Positions 1 through 6,593 of a DNA stretch of 13,259 bases are shown here, in pieces. A program made the position numbers and the translations under genes. The stretch is from JBBTRP01 sp038065125 (lineage in GTDB: Bacteria > Patescibacteriota > Patescibacteriia > JACQRZ01), in NCBI GenBank assembly GCA_038065125.1, contig JBBTRP010000040.1, positions 1 through 13,259 of the forward strand. Direction: 5' to 3'. The stretch's first letter is position 1. The number at the start of each line of letters is the position of its first letter. The notes under the pieces are model-generated. The model ran no database searches. It was given only the letters and a program-made list of their open reading frames with translations, and was not told the DNA's origin.

Positions 1-1728
1 TTCGCGCCGGGCATGGACACGCTCGTGTCGATGGGCACGCTTGCCGCTCTTGGATTCAGCCTGTACACGATCGGCGTTGGTGGAAAAGATTCGTATGTGG
101 AGACGGGAGCAGTGATCACAGCATTAATTTTGTTGGGTCGCTTCCTTGAAGCGCGAAGCAGGGGAGAGGCGTCCCGCGCGATTGAGAAGCTCATCAAGCT
201 CGGGGCAAAAACTGCCCACCGTATTGATGAGCACGGCAAAGAGCGCGAGATTGCCATCGAAGAAGTCAAGGTTGATGATCGTATTCGCGTGCGGCCGGGA
301 GAAAAAATACCGGTCGACGGCGTTATCGAGGACGGCAGCGCGTCAGTAGACGAGTCGCTTCTGACCGGGGAGAGTATGCCGGTGCGGAAAGATGTCGGCG
401 ACACCGTGTATGGCGGTACGATCAATTTGGACGGGGCGATTGTGTTCCGCGCGAAAGGCGTGGGAGCGGACATGGTTCTTTCAAAAATTGTGCAGATGGT
501 CAATGAAGCGCAGACCGTGAAAGCGCCGATTCAGAAGTTCGTCGATCGGGTTGCCGGCGTGTTCGTGCCGATCGTGATTGTCATCGCGCTCGCTACGCTT
601 GTCGTATGGTATCTGACCACGGGAAATCTCGCGTCAAGCATTGTGCCGGCGATCGCGGTGCTGGTGATCGCGTGCCCCTGCGCGATGGGGCTCGCGACGC
701 CCACGGCGATTATGGTGGGGACGGGGCTTGGAGCGTCACGCGGCATCCTCATCAAAAACGGGGAGTCGCTCGAGCGGGCAAAAAAAATCGACGTCGTACT
801 CTTTGACAAAACCGGCACGCTTACAGAAGGGCACCCGGCAGTTACGGATGTCATTTCGGCGCAGCCCGATTTCACGCCCGACCAAGTCCTGAGCCTTGCG
901 GCAAGCATTGAGACGCTCTCGTCCCATCCCTTGGCACAAGCGGTTGCACGCGCCGCGACAGAAAAGAATCTTACTTTTCTGCCAGTGATCGGTTTTGAGC
1001 AAGTCGCGGGCAAGGGCGTGAAGGGAATGATTGACGGGTCAACAATCGTTGTCGGCAGCCCGAGTTTGTTGAGTGAGTATCACATTCCCATCGAGTCGCA
1101 CAGCGCGCAGATCGAACAACTGGAAAGTGACGCGAAGACCGTCATCGGCGTTGCCAAGGATGGAAGTCCGGTTGGGTTTTTCGGTATCGCAGACCGCGTA
1201 AAAGAAGAGTCTGCCGGTGCGGTCGCGTCACTGAAACGGCAGGGCATCGATACGGCGATGGTGTCCGGGGACAACGAGCGGACCGCCCGGGCCATCGCGC
1301 GTACTATCGGCATCACCGAAGTGTTTGCTCGTGTGTTGCCGGATGCGAAAATGGATATTGTAAAAAATCTCCAAAGCAAAGGTAAAAAAGTCGCGTTCGT
1401 GGGGGATGGCATCAACGACGCGCCCGCGCTCGTGCAGGCTGATTTGGGTATCGCTTTGGGGACGGGTACGGATATCGCGATTGAGGCGGGAAACATCGTA
1501 CTCATGAAGGGCAACCCGCTCAAAGCCGTTGAGGCATTGACGCTTTCGCGCCGCACGTTTACGGCGATCCAGCAGAATTTGTTCTGGGCATTCTTCTATA
1601 ACGTCGCGGCAATTCCGCTCGCGGCATTCGGACTTCTCAATCCGATCATTGCAGCCGGAGCCATGGCATTTTCTTCGATCAGTGTTGTATTGAACAGCTT
1701 GCGGATCAAGAGGGTCGGGATGAAATAG
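1..1728 (+). CDS. copA: Cu(I)-translocating P1B-type ATPase, 5'-truncated by window edge
   Basis: The open frame runs in from base 1 (residues F-A-P-G precede the first ATG at 13), so the N-terminal metal-binding domain(s) and first helices are outside the window; 575 residues remain of a family usually 700-850. Seen in order: actuator loop TGES (364-375), a transmembrane CPC metal site (673-681), phosphorylation motif DKTGT (805-819), the P1B nucleotide-domain HP dipeptide (925-930) and GDGIND hinge (1402-1419). The last two helices carry YN and MAFSS, the residue sets known for Cu(I) site assembly in CopA-type pumps. By family knowledge it uses ATP to export Cu(I) across the cytoplasmic membrane. 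No frameshift is visible. It stops with TAG and is followed by a hairpin and a convergent gene, so it ends its transcription unit. Ag(I) is an equally possible substrate. Confidence 0.95.
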   Translation, partial: FAPGMDTLVSMGTLAALGFSLYTIGVGGKDSYVETGAVITALILLGRFLEARSRGEASRAIEKLIKLGAKTAHRIDEHGKEREIAIEEVKVDDRIRVRPGEKIPVDGVIEDGSASVDESLLTGESMPVRKDVGDTVYGGTINLDGAIVFRAKGVGADMVLSKIVQMVNEAQTVKAPIQKFVDRVAGVFVPIVIVIALATLVVWYLTTGNLASSIVPAIAVLVIACPCAMGLATPTAIMVGTGLGASRGILIKNGESLERAKKIDVVLFDKTGTLTEGHPAVTDVISAQPDFTPDQVLSLAASIETLSSHPLAQAVARAATEKNLTFLPVIGFEQVAGKGVKGMIDGSTIVVGSPSLLSEYHIPIESHSAQIEQLESDAKTVIGVAKDGSPVGFFGIADRVKEESAGAVASLKRQGIDTAMVSGDNERTARAIARTIGITEVFARVLPDAKMDIVKNLQSKGKKVAFVGDGINDAPALVQADLGIALGTGTDIAIEAGNIVLMKGNPLKAVEALTLSRRTFTAIQQNLFWAFFYNVAAIPLAAFGLLNPIIAAGAMAFSSISVVLNSLRIKRVGMK

Positions 1729-1729
1729 A

Positions 1730-1764
1730 AATCCTCGCCTCTCTGTAAGTGAGCGACGAGGATT
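1730..1764. terminator. Hairpin between convergent genes
   Basis: An exact 8-bp inverted repeat (1730-1737 with 1757-1764) lies 1 nt after the copA stop and 13 nt beyond the stop of the - strand gene. There is no long U-run on the + strand; the - strand reading is followed by a short T-rich stretch. It could act as a bidirectional terminator or simply protect 3' ends. Confidence 0.5.
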
Positions 1765-1777
1765 AAGTTGATGGTGT

Positions 1778-2389
1778 TCAGACGTGGAGGATGATCCGGT
1801 CTGGGGTGATCTCGACTGCATGGCACGGTCCCAGGCGCACCTCCTCCAGGAGCGCGAGGTGCGGCTCGTCCAGATCGAGCGCATTCGCAATTGCGAGCGG
1901 GAGGCTTGGTGGTGCACCCTCCTTCATGTGGAGTTGCGTGACGACCAGCATCGGCAGCTCGGCGAGAAGTTCGGCCGCTTCCAGCCCCTCGGTGACCGTG
2001 ACCAGATTCTCGATCGCCTCCTTGATCACCGCGTCTTCCATGTCGGGCCCGTTCGGGATCGTCAGGAAGGGCAGAAGCTTGGGAACCTGAACGTAGGTCA
2101 AGGGACTCGATGTCCTTTCCAGGAGGTATTGCCCTGTCTGGTAGGCCCAGATGTTATCCGCGTGGAACGCGACGCGCAGCCTCCGGCCCAGGACGGAGAA
2201 CCACGACTGGTCTCGTGCGGCTTCGCACTCGCCGGCAAGCGCGCCGGAGGGCGAGCCGACTTGTATGAAGACGAGCCTGCCGCAGGGAATCTGCTGGAAG
2301 AGCGTCTCGGTGAGTCGCTCGATGTCTCTGGTGAGGGGTCCGGTTATCGCGCGTGAACGTGGCAATGTACGCCATCCTTTCTGAATCAC
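1778..2389 (-). CDS. Hypothetical protein, 203 residues
   Basis: I do not recognise this family. The frame could run up to 2455, but a GTG at 2389 is preferred: it has a strong GAGGAGG ribosome site 10 nt upstream (2400-2406), and the longer version would run through the promoter region and into the neighbouring gene. The predicted protein begins V/M-IQKGWRT and has no obvious signal peptide, membrane span, cysteine motif or nucleotide-binding loop. It mixes hydrophobic strands (RLVFIQVGSPSG, MLVVTQLHM) with acidic leucine-rich helices (residues about 130-190), suggesting a soluble alpha/beta protein. Codons are strongly G/C-ending compared with the neighbouring PEP-utiliser gene, a possible sign of different origin. 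It is divergent from the metallo-hydrolase and convergent with copA, so it is probably a single-gene unit. Coding status rests on an intact frame, strong SD and promoter-like upstream DNA. Confidence 0.7.
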   Translation of the reverse strand: MIQKGWRTLPRSRAITGPLTRDIERLTETLFQQIPCGRLVFIQVGSPSGALAGECEAARDQSWFSVLGRRLRVAFHADNIWAYQTGQYLLERTSSPLTYVQVPKLLPFLTIPNGPDMEDAVIKEAIENLVTVTEGLEAAELLAELPMLVVTQLHMKEGAPPSLPLAIANALDLDEPHLALLEEVRLGPCHAVEITPDRIILHV

Positions 2390-2459
2390 TAGTGGGTTTC
2401 CTCCTCGTGGGGAACAGTGTAGTATAAAAATATAATTATTGGAAGGACCGTACATCTAT
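2390..2459. promoter_or_regulatory. Divergent promoter region
   Basis: This 70-nt AT-rich gap serves two divergent genes. On the + strand there is a perfect TATAAT at 2431-2436 upstream of the metallo-hydrolase; on the - strand a TATACT (+ strand 2421-2426) upstream of the 203-residue gene. Neither has a convincing -35 hexamer. The two -10 elements are only 4 bp apart, so the promoters overlap and polymerase binding is probably mutually exclusive. Confidence 0.5.
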
Positions 2460-3113
2460 ATGATTATAAAGAAATACCTCCACTCGTGTTTGGTTGTCGA
2501 AGAAAAGGGAAAGAGGCTGTTGATCGACCCTGGGCTCTTCTCGTTTATCGAGGGTACGATTACCCCTGCGGACGTCGGTCCGGCAGACGTGATTATTTTC
2601 ACCCATAAGCATGCGGATCACCTGGACATGGGCGCTCTGAAAAATTTTCTTGAGATGAGAAAGGCAACGATTGTCACTCATGGAGAGATCGGCGAACTTC
2701 TTGGAAAGGAGGGCATTGCCCACGAGCGGATCGAGGCGGGCCAGACGGGGAGCGCGGACGGATTCACGATCAAAGCGCTTGCTGCGCCACACGAGGAGAT
2801 CCCGACCGAGATCCCGCACAACCTTGCATACCTGATCAATGGAACGCTTCTGCACCCGGGCGACTCGCTGCGCGTTGCGGGAGTCGAGCATGTCGACGTT
2901 CTCGCGCTGCCGACATTTGCGCCGTGGCTGCGCGCGGTTGATGTGATCGCATTTGCAAAAAAACTTTCGCCTAAAGTTGCAATCCCGATCCACGACGCAT
3001 TCATCAAAGACTTCGCGCTCGACCGTTTTAATCCGCTCATGTATCGACCGCGGCTCACCGAAGTGGGGATCGACTTCCGGCCGCTGTCGCACACTGATGA
3101 ACTTGCCGTTTGA
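2460..3113 (+). CDS. Metallo-beta-lactamase-fold hydrolase (UlaG-like)
   Basis: A 217-residue protein starting at ATG 2460. The frame extends to a TTG at 2439, but the ATG version begins MIIKKYLHSCLVVEE, matching the usual family start, and GGAAGG at 2441-2446 lies upstream, though rather far. The metal site is complete: H49-x-H51-x-D53-H54 (in FTHKHADHLD), H111, the bridging D135 (HPGDS) and H178 (PIHDAF). This pattern is that of the UlaG/YfiM-like branch of Zn- or Mn-dependent metallo-hydrolases, which often act on phosphodiester or lactone substrates. The actual substrate cannot be read from sequence. No signal peptide, so cytoplasmic. Only 2 nt separate its stop from the ATG of the PEP-utiliser gene, suggesting co-transcription and possibly a linked function. 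Confidence 0.88.
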   Translation: MIIKKYLHSCLVVEEKGKRLLIDPGLFSFIEGTITPADVGPADVIIFTHKHADHLDMGALKNFLEMRKATIVTHGEIGELLGKEGIAHERIEAGQTGSADGFTIKALAAPHEEIPTEIPHNLAYLINGTLLHPGDSLRVAGVEHVDVLALPTFAPWLRAVDVIAFAKKLSPKVAIPIHDAFIKDFALDRFNPLMYRPRLTEVGIDFRPLSHTDELAV

Positions 3114-3115
3114 GG

Positions 3116-4528
3116 ATGAGAGACCCGTTTGACAGTCATGGCGAACTGTTTCGCTGGGGACCGGCGCCAATCCGGTTGTATTATGTTTTCGATTTTGTTC
3201 CGCCGATCTATCTTCGATTTCCGAAAGTGTACCCGGGCGAGTCCTGGCCCAAAACCCTCTTCCTGGGAAAAGGGAAAGAGATGGTGTTCATCAATGAACT
3301 TTCCGAGATTCGCGCTGCAGGCAGGAGCGTTTTTGAAAAATATATGCTGCCGCAACACACGCGGAGCAGTGTCTATCAGTGGTGGCTGCAGGAGTTGACC
3401 GAATTGCGTAGCGTTCAAGAGCGCATCGAACGTGTTGCTCTCGAACATTTTTCGGCTTCTGAGTTTTTCACTGCATGGCAGGAGTTTCACGCAAAGGTTG
3501 AAGCGTTCTGGCCTCACGTCATTATTCCTGAGCTGGGAAATTACGGCTCTTTGGAATTGCTGGAAGAACTTCTCACGCCCTCCATTACCGACGACACAGA
3601 ACGCACGGTCGCCATGGAGGTGCTCACCGCCCCTGAGGCGCCATCTTTTTTCCAAGAAGAGGAGATCGCTCTTTCGCTAGCCAAGGATCTCCGGGAGCAT
3701 CAGCGTGCCTATTTTTGGCTGAAGAATAGCTACGCGAGTGTTGAGGTTCTGCCGATTGAGTATTTTGAGGAACGGCACAAAGCGCCTTCTCACGATGTTG
3801 AGGAGAGATTTCGAGCGCAGCAGGAAGCGACTCGTGTCCGAAAGCGGGCAATCATCCAAAAATATCGCTTCCCGAAAGCGGTTATTGATTGCGCTGAGGC
3901 GATCGTGTATGGCATTGAGTGGCAAGACGCCCGCAAGAAGGATGTATGGATCTACCTTCATGCGAAAGAGTTATTGCTTGTTGAAGCGGCGCGGCGCTTG
4001 GAAATAGTGAAAGATGATCTACTTAAATTCACGGCCGGGGAGATCGGTGCGATGCTTGGGGACGGAGCGGATACGAACCTGATACAAGATCGCCGAGCGG
4101 CTCTTGGATTTTTTCTTGAGCGAGGCAGCATCGTGCCATTGGACGCCGCGACCTCGCTCCACTTTTGGGAAGTGTATGCCGAAGAGCAGGTCTTGGGCGT
4201 CGTACAAGAAATTCGCGGAACAAGCGTAAGTAGGGGGCGGGGCGTTGTGCGGGGACGCGTACGTGTGCTGCGCGACCCAACACAGAGCGATTCGCTCCAC
4301 GATGGCGACGTTCTGGTTGCCCCCATGACCACCCCGGAATATATTTTTGCCATGAAGCGTTCCTGCGCGATCATTACCGACACCGGCGGACTCACGTCGC
4401 ACGCCGCAATCGTCTCGCGGGAACTCGGCATCCCCTGCATCGTCGGCACCAAGATCGCCACGAAGGTCTTGAAAGACGGCGACCGCGTCGAGGTCGACGC
4501 CGAGAAGGGAATTGTGAGAAAGGTATGA
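3116..4528 (+). CDS. PEP-utiliser swivelling-domain protein with unrecognised N-terminal region
   Basis: A 470-residue protein from ATG 3116 (an in-frame TTG at 3110 is possible but would overlap the upstream stop). The last about 95 residues form a PEP-utilising-enzyme mobile (swivelling) domain: the segment around TSHAAIVSREL carries the phospho-accepting histidine (H429, codon 4400-4402), followed by GIPCIVGT and a DGDRVEVDAEKG end typical of PEP synthase and PPDK. The first about 370 residues are mostly charged and helical, with aromatic-rich stretches (VYQWWLQEL, HQRAYFWLKNSY); they show neither a recognisable ATP-grasp nor the TIM-barrel PEP-binding half. It is therefore not a complete PEP synthase; a phosphotransfer role is inferred only from the swivel histidine. 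It is probably translated with the metallo-hydrolase just upstream. A decayed second copy of its C-terminus lies at 5283-5431. Confidence 0.85.
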   Translation: MRDPFDSHGELFRWGPAPIRLYYVFDFVPPIYLRFPKVYPGESWPKTLFLGKGKEMVFINELSEIRAAGRSVFEKYMLPQHTRSSVYQWWLQELTELRSVQERIERVALEHFSASEFFTAWQEFHAKVEAFWPHVIIPELGNYGSLELLEELLTPSITDDTERTVAMEVLTAPEAPSFFQEEEIALSLAKDLREHQRAYFWLKNSYASVEVLPIEYFEERHKAPSHDVEERFRAQQEATRVRKRAIIQKYRFPKAVIDCAEAIVYGIEWQDARKKDVWIYLHAKELLLVEAARRLEIVKDDLLKFTAGEIGAMLGDGADTNLIQDRRAALGFFLERGSIVPLDAATSLHFWEVYAEEQVLGVVQEIRGTSVSRGRGVVRGRVRVLRDPTQSDSLHDGDVLVAPMTTPEYIFAMKRSCAIITDTGGLTSHAAIVSRELGIPCIVGTKIATKVLKDGDRVEVDAEKGIVRKV

Positions 4529-4534
4529 TGTCAG

Positions 4535-4562
4535 TTGACGGCATTTTTTGATGGGGTATACT
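4535..4562 (+). promoter_or_regulatory. Sigma70-type promoter of the toxin-antitoxin module
   Basis: TTGACG (4535-4540) and TATACT (4557-4562) are separated by 16 bp, 7 nt after the upstream stop codon. The predicted transcription start (about 4569) is only a few bases before the antitoxin ATG at 4572, so the message would be leaderless or nearly so. Short palindromes GTATAC (4556-4561) and CATATG (4570-4575) could be part of an autoregulatory operator. Confidence 0.75.
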
Positions 4563-4571
4563 GTAGGACAT

Positions 4572-4835
4572 ATGAAAAAACGTCTTACGTCTACAACCCG
4601 AATCACATCGAAGTATCAGACGGTCATTCCCGCGGATGTCCGGAGGCAGCTCAAGCTGCGCGTGCACGATCAGTTGAGTTGGCAGATCGTTGAAGGCTCA
4701 TCGGCACCTATGATCATGGTATCCCCTCAACAGAAAAATGTTCGATCGCGGGTGTTTGGACTTGGAAAGCACGTGTGGAAGGGAGTCAATGTCGAACGCT
4801 ATCTCAAAAATTTGCGATCAGAATGGCCGCGATAA
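4572..4835 (+). CDS. AbrB/SpoVT-type antitoxin
   Basis: An 87-residue basic protein. The N-terminal half (residues about 8-45) has the swapped-hairpin AbrB signature TSKYQTVIPADVRRQL, followed by the LxVxD-like LRVHDQLSW. Its C-terminal tail (residues about 60-87, rich in W, K, R and V) is the usual place where such antitoxins wrap the toxin. A longer frame starts at 4548, but that start lies inside the promoter -35/-10 region, so ATG 4572 is chosen. No Shine-Dalgarno sequence is present, fitting leaderless translation. It overlaps the PIN gene by 13 nt, the standard coupled arrangement for VapBC-like pairs. By family knowledge it binds its own promoter, alone or with toxin, to repress it, and neutralises the PIN nuclease. 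Confidence 0.88.
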   Translation: MKKRLTSTTRITSKYQTVIPADVRRQLKLRVHDQLSWQIVEGSSAPMIMVSPQQKNVRSRVFGLGKHVWKGVNVERYLKNLRSEWPR

Positions 4836-5281
4836 CTCGTCTCACCTCGCTTCTCTCAAAGCATCGGCGAATCGCGATCGACTCAAGCATCTTTATTTAC
4901 GCGTTTGAGGAGCACCGCACCTACGGCGAGGCATGCGCGTCGGTTTTTGAATACTCCTCGACTCACGAGGTTGCCTTGATGACGTCGGTCATTTCGTTCA
5001 GTGAAATTTTGGTGCAACCGGTACAGAAGAAAGATCCGGAAGTGATCGCGCTGTACGAAAATCTTTTCTCGACACTGCCGAATTTTTTTCTTCTCGACAT
5101 AACGCGTCCTGTTGCAAAAACGGCGGCATATCTTCGGGCGGCCTATTCGATCCTTCTCTCCGACGCATACCAGCTCGCAGCGCCGCTCCATCACGGCGCG
5201 ACGCTCTTCATTACCAACGATAAGCGATTGAAAAAGGTGCAGGAGCTGTCAGTCGTGTGTCTCGACGATCTCGTGGTATAG
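4823..5281 (+). CDS. PIN-domain ribonuclease toxin (VapC-like)
   Basis: A 152-residue protein starting at ATG 4823, inside the end of the antitoxin gene (13-nt overlap implies translational coupling). The open frame reaches back to 4775, but those residues duplicate antitoxin sequence in another frame. The PIN acidic set is visible: D20 (IAIDSSIFIYAF), E61 (SFSEIL), D114 (SDAYQLAA) and D133 (ITNDKRL). These coordinate Mg2+/Mn2+ for single-strand RNA cleavage in known VapC toxins, often at tRNA or rRNA. No disabling change is seen, so it is probably active when free of antitoxin. Its stop TAG (5279-5281) is followed after 1 nt by a remnant of a PEP-utiliser gene, so this module seems to have been placed between two paralogous 3' ends. 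Confidence 0.88.
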   Translation: MAAITRLTSLLSKHRRIAIDSSIFIYAFEEHRTYGEACASVFEYSSTHEVALMTSVISFSEILVQPVQKKDPEVIALYENLFSTLPNFFLLDITRPVAKTAAYLRAAYSILLSDAYQLAAPLHHGATLFITNDKRLKKVQELSVVCLDDLVV

Positions 5282-5282
5282 A

Positions 5283-5431
5283 ATGAAAGGGGGAATCATG
5301 TGCCACGCGGCGGTGGTCGCGCGCGAACTAAATATCCCCTGCGTTATCGCGACAAAATTCGCAACAAAAGTATTTCGGACCGGCGGATGATCGAGGTCGA
5401 CGCCGAGAAGTGGATTGTGCGCAAAGTGTAG
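5283..5431 (+). pseudogene. Remnant of a PEP-utiliser swivelling domain (frameshifted)
   Basis: Reading from ATG 5283 gives MKGGIMCHAAVVARELNIPC and onward to a TGA at 5388-5390; shifting by one base from 5387 continues as IEVDAEKWIVRKV and a TAG at 5429-5431. Joined, this matches the C-terminal about 47 residues of the intact gene ending at 4528, with roughly 30 identities, the swivel histidine retained and the same final five residues IVRKV. Alignment to the intact copy implies loss of one nucleotide near 5387. A 20-bp stretch is identical in both copies (4488-4507 and 5391-5410), while the rest has diverged. The homology begins just after the toxin stop; the rest of the gene is absent. It is too short for a functional protein. 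Confidence 0.8.
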
Positions 5432-5441
5432 CGGCCCAGAT

Positions 5442-6224
5442 TCATCCGCCGAGGGCTATTGATTCCGCCTTGTTTGCCAATTGGGTACACTCGTTTTTGA
5501 GGCCCTGTTTTGCGTCATCCGCGATTGGCAGCGTGTCAAGAAAAGAGGAAAGAGTGTCTCTAAAAAAACTTGTGGCATGACCGGCGACTTCGCGGAGCCC
5601 GGGAATCTCGTACAGCGGATCCCTGCCCGCGCTGTAATCGCTGATCACAACCTTTTCACGGATCGCATCTTGGATCGACGTAACAAACGTGCCGCAGTCC
5701 GCAAGTAATATACGCAGCTGATCCGGAATGTGGTCCTCGCCCCGTGCGCGGCAATGGGTTGAGAGCTCGGTATCCATGTCAAGGATTTCCATAGCGTGCG
5801 GCGCGGTCCACTGCTTGAGTTTAAAAGGCACCGGAAATGCATTGACGCGGAGATAGTGGGCCGCCTGTTTCGCTTTTACTTGGTCCAGAAGCGCTTTTTT
5901 CTTCTGTGCAGTGATCGCTGCGCCCGGACCGCTCTCAATCAGATCGACAGCGGTCTTGGCGAGTAATTCAGAGAGCGTGAAGAGCGCTGTGGTGAGTCTG
6001 CCGCGAGAATCGGAAACGATATCTGAAATATCCGACAAATCCTTGCGGGAGGCGAGGTCGACCGCGCCACCATCGATCAGTTCCCGACACTGCGCGATGT
6101 CGTTTTTGAGTGCGCCGGAAACCTGATCAAGTCCTTCAACCGTGCGAATCATCCCATCGATTGTTTCCAGAAGCCCTTCTCTCGATGCTTCCAACCCGCG
6201 AGACTCTCCAAAACCACGTTCCAT
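5442..6224 (-). CDS. Hypothetical helical protein, 260 residues
   Basis: I do not recognise a family. The intact frame runs from ATG 6224 (260 residues) or a GTG at 6242 (266 residues) to TGA at 5442-5444. The ATG version is listed, but the GTG lies only a few bases from the predicted transcription start and would suit leaderless translation; neither has a Shine-Dalgarno sequence. Residues about 10-120 are rich in heptad-like L/I/V with E, D, K and R (GLLETIDGMIRTVEGL, LFTLSELLAKTAVDLI), suggesting long helices or coiled coil. Residues about 125-150 are aromatic and proline-containing (AFPVPFKLKQWTAPHAM), and the C-terminus is again helical. No signal peptide, membrane span or catalytic motif is seen. 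It is transcribed divergently from the glutaredoxin gene and ends near the PEP-utiliser remnant. Confidence 0.72.
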   Translation of the reverse strand: MERGFGESRGLEASREGLLETIDGMIRTVEGLDQVSGALKNDIAQCRELIDGGAVDLASRKDLSDISDIVSDSRGRLTTALFTLSELLAKTAVDLIESGPGAAITAQKKKALLDQVKAKQAAHYLRVNAFPVPFKLKQWTAPHAMEILDMDTELSTHCRARGEDHIPDQLRILLADCGTFVTSIQDAIREKVVISDYSAGRDPLYEIPGLREVAGHATSFFRDTLSSFLDTLPIADDAKQGLKNECTQLANKAESIALGG

Positions 6225-6231
6225 AGAGGAA

Positions 6232-6252
6232 TGATTAATCACTAATGACTAT
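6232..6252. repeat. Degenerate heptanucleotide tandem repeat, three units
   Basis: Three 7-bp units follow each other without gaps: TGATTAA (6232-6238), TCACTAA (6239-6245) and TGACTAT (6246-6252). They sit at the 5' end of the - strand gene, between its -10 element and the ATG at 6224, and include the alternative GTG start at 6242. Confidence 0.5.
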
Positions 6253-6280
6253 AGTGTAGGAGCCGTATTCGTCCAGTCAA
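6253..6280 (-). promoter_or_regulatory. Promoter of the 260-residue hypothetical gene
   Basis: Read on the - strand, TTGACT (6280-6275) and TACACT (6258-6253) are 16 bp apart. Transcription would start near 6246, giving a leader of about 4 nt to GTG 6242 or about 22 nt to ATG 6224. Confidence 0.65.
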
Positions 6281-6284
6281 CCCA

Positions 6285-6312
6285 TTGTTCTTTTTTTTGG
6301 GCGTCGTATACT
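6285..6312 (+). promoter_or_regulatory. Probable promoter of the redox cluster
   Basis: TTGTTC (6285-6290) and TATACT (6307-6312) are 16 bp apart, with a T-run in the spacer. The -35 is weak. The -10 context GTATACTG is the same as at the antitoxin promoter (4556-4563). It lies back-to-back with the - strand promoter, only 4 bp from its -35. A second -10-like TATACA at 6323-6328 would give an even shorter leader. Confidence 0.5.
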
Positions 6313-6345
6313 GGATACACTCTATACATAATCCATTAATATCCT

Positions 6346-6582
6346 ATGCCTGAAGTGACGATGTACACTACCCCCACGTGCGGGTACTGCCGGGTCGCGA
6401 AAGCGTTCTTTAAAGAGCATAACGTCGCGTTCACTGAAAAGGATGTGACCGTCGACCTTGAGGCGCGTGAGGCGATGGTTGCAAAGTCGGGGCAGCTCGG
6501 CGTGCCGGTGATCATGATCGACGATGCTGTGGTGGTCGGCTTTGACAAGCCCAAGCTTGCAAAACTTCTGGGTATTTCATAA
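6346..6582 (+). CDS. Glutaredoxin-like / NrdH-type redoxin
   Basis: A 78-residue thioredoxin-fold protein starting at ATG 6346. The N-terminus (EVTMYTTPTCGYC) places the active-site C12-G-Y-C15 after the first strand; V53-P54 supplies the cis-proline and G65-F66-D67 the typical GF/GG turn. The length matches NrdH and small glutaredoxins. By family knowledge it passes electrons as dithiol to ribonucleotide reductase or other disulfides. The CGYC active site is closer to glutaredoxin-like than classical NrdH (CVQC). The nearby thioredoxin-reductase-like gene and the downstream class I RNR make RNR reduction the likeliest role, as for NrdH proteins reduced directly by thioredoxin reductase. There is no Shine-Dalgarno sequence upstream. 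It is the first gene of a three-gene cluster. Confidence 0.92.
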   Translation: MPEVTMYTTPTCGYCRVAKAFFKEHNVAFTEKDVTVDLEAREAMVAKSGQLGVPVIMIDDAVVVGFDKPKLAKLLGIS

Positions 6583-6593
6583 TCATTTTTTGT

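Noticed and set aside
531..1013. Long - strand open frame inside copA
   Set aside because: It is a shadow of the copA frame; it has no ribosome site and no protein-like motif.
1784..2356. 190-residue + strand frame opposite the 203-residue gene
   Set aside because: No promoter or ribosome site; the - strand frame has both GAGGAGG and a -10 element. A weak doubt remains because neither protein is recognised.
2439..2459. Upstream TTG start for the metallo-hydrolase
   Set aside because: It lies just after a TATAAT box, so would be at or before the transcription start; the ATG at 2460 gives the usual family N-terminus.
4525..4550. Intrinsic terminator before the toxin-antitoxin promoter
   Set aside because: There is a T6 run (4544-4549), but the preceding stem is short and bulged; the segment is better explained as the promoter -35 and spacer.
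4548..4571. Upstream ATG start for the antitoxin
   Set aside because: It sits between the -35 and -10 elements of the promoter and would not be in the transcript.
4488..5410. Target-site duplication of a mobile element
   Set aside because: The 20-bp identity lies inside homologous coding sequence that is otherwise diverged, so it is shared ancestry or recombination, not a fresh duplication; no transposase or terminal inverted repeats are seen.
6306..6328. Repeated ATAC motifs before the glutaredoxin gene as an operator
   Set aside because: Three ATAC copies about 8 bp apart are explained by overlapping -10-like sequences; no symmetry beyond GTATAC.
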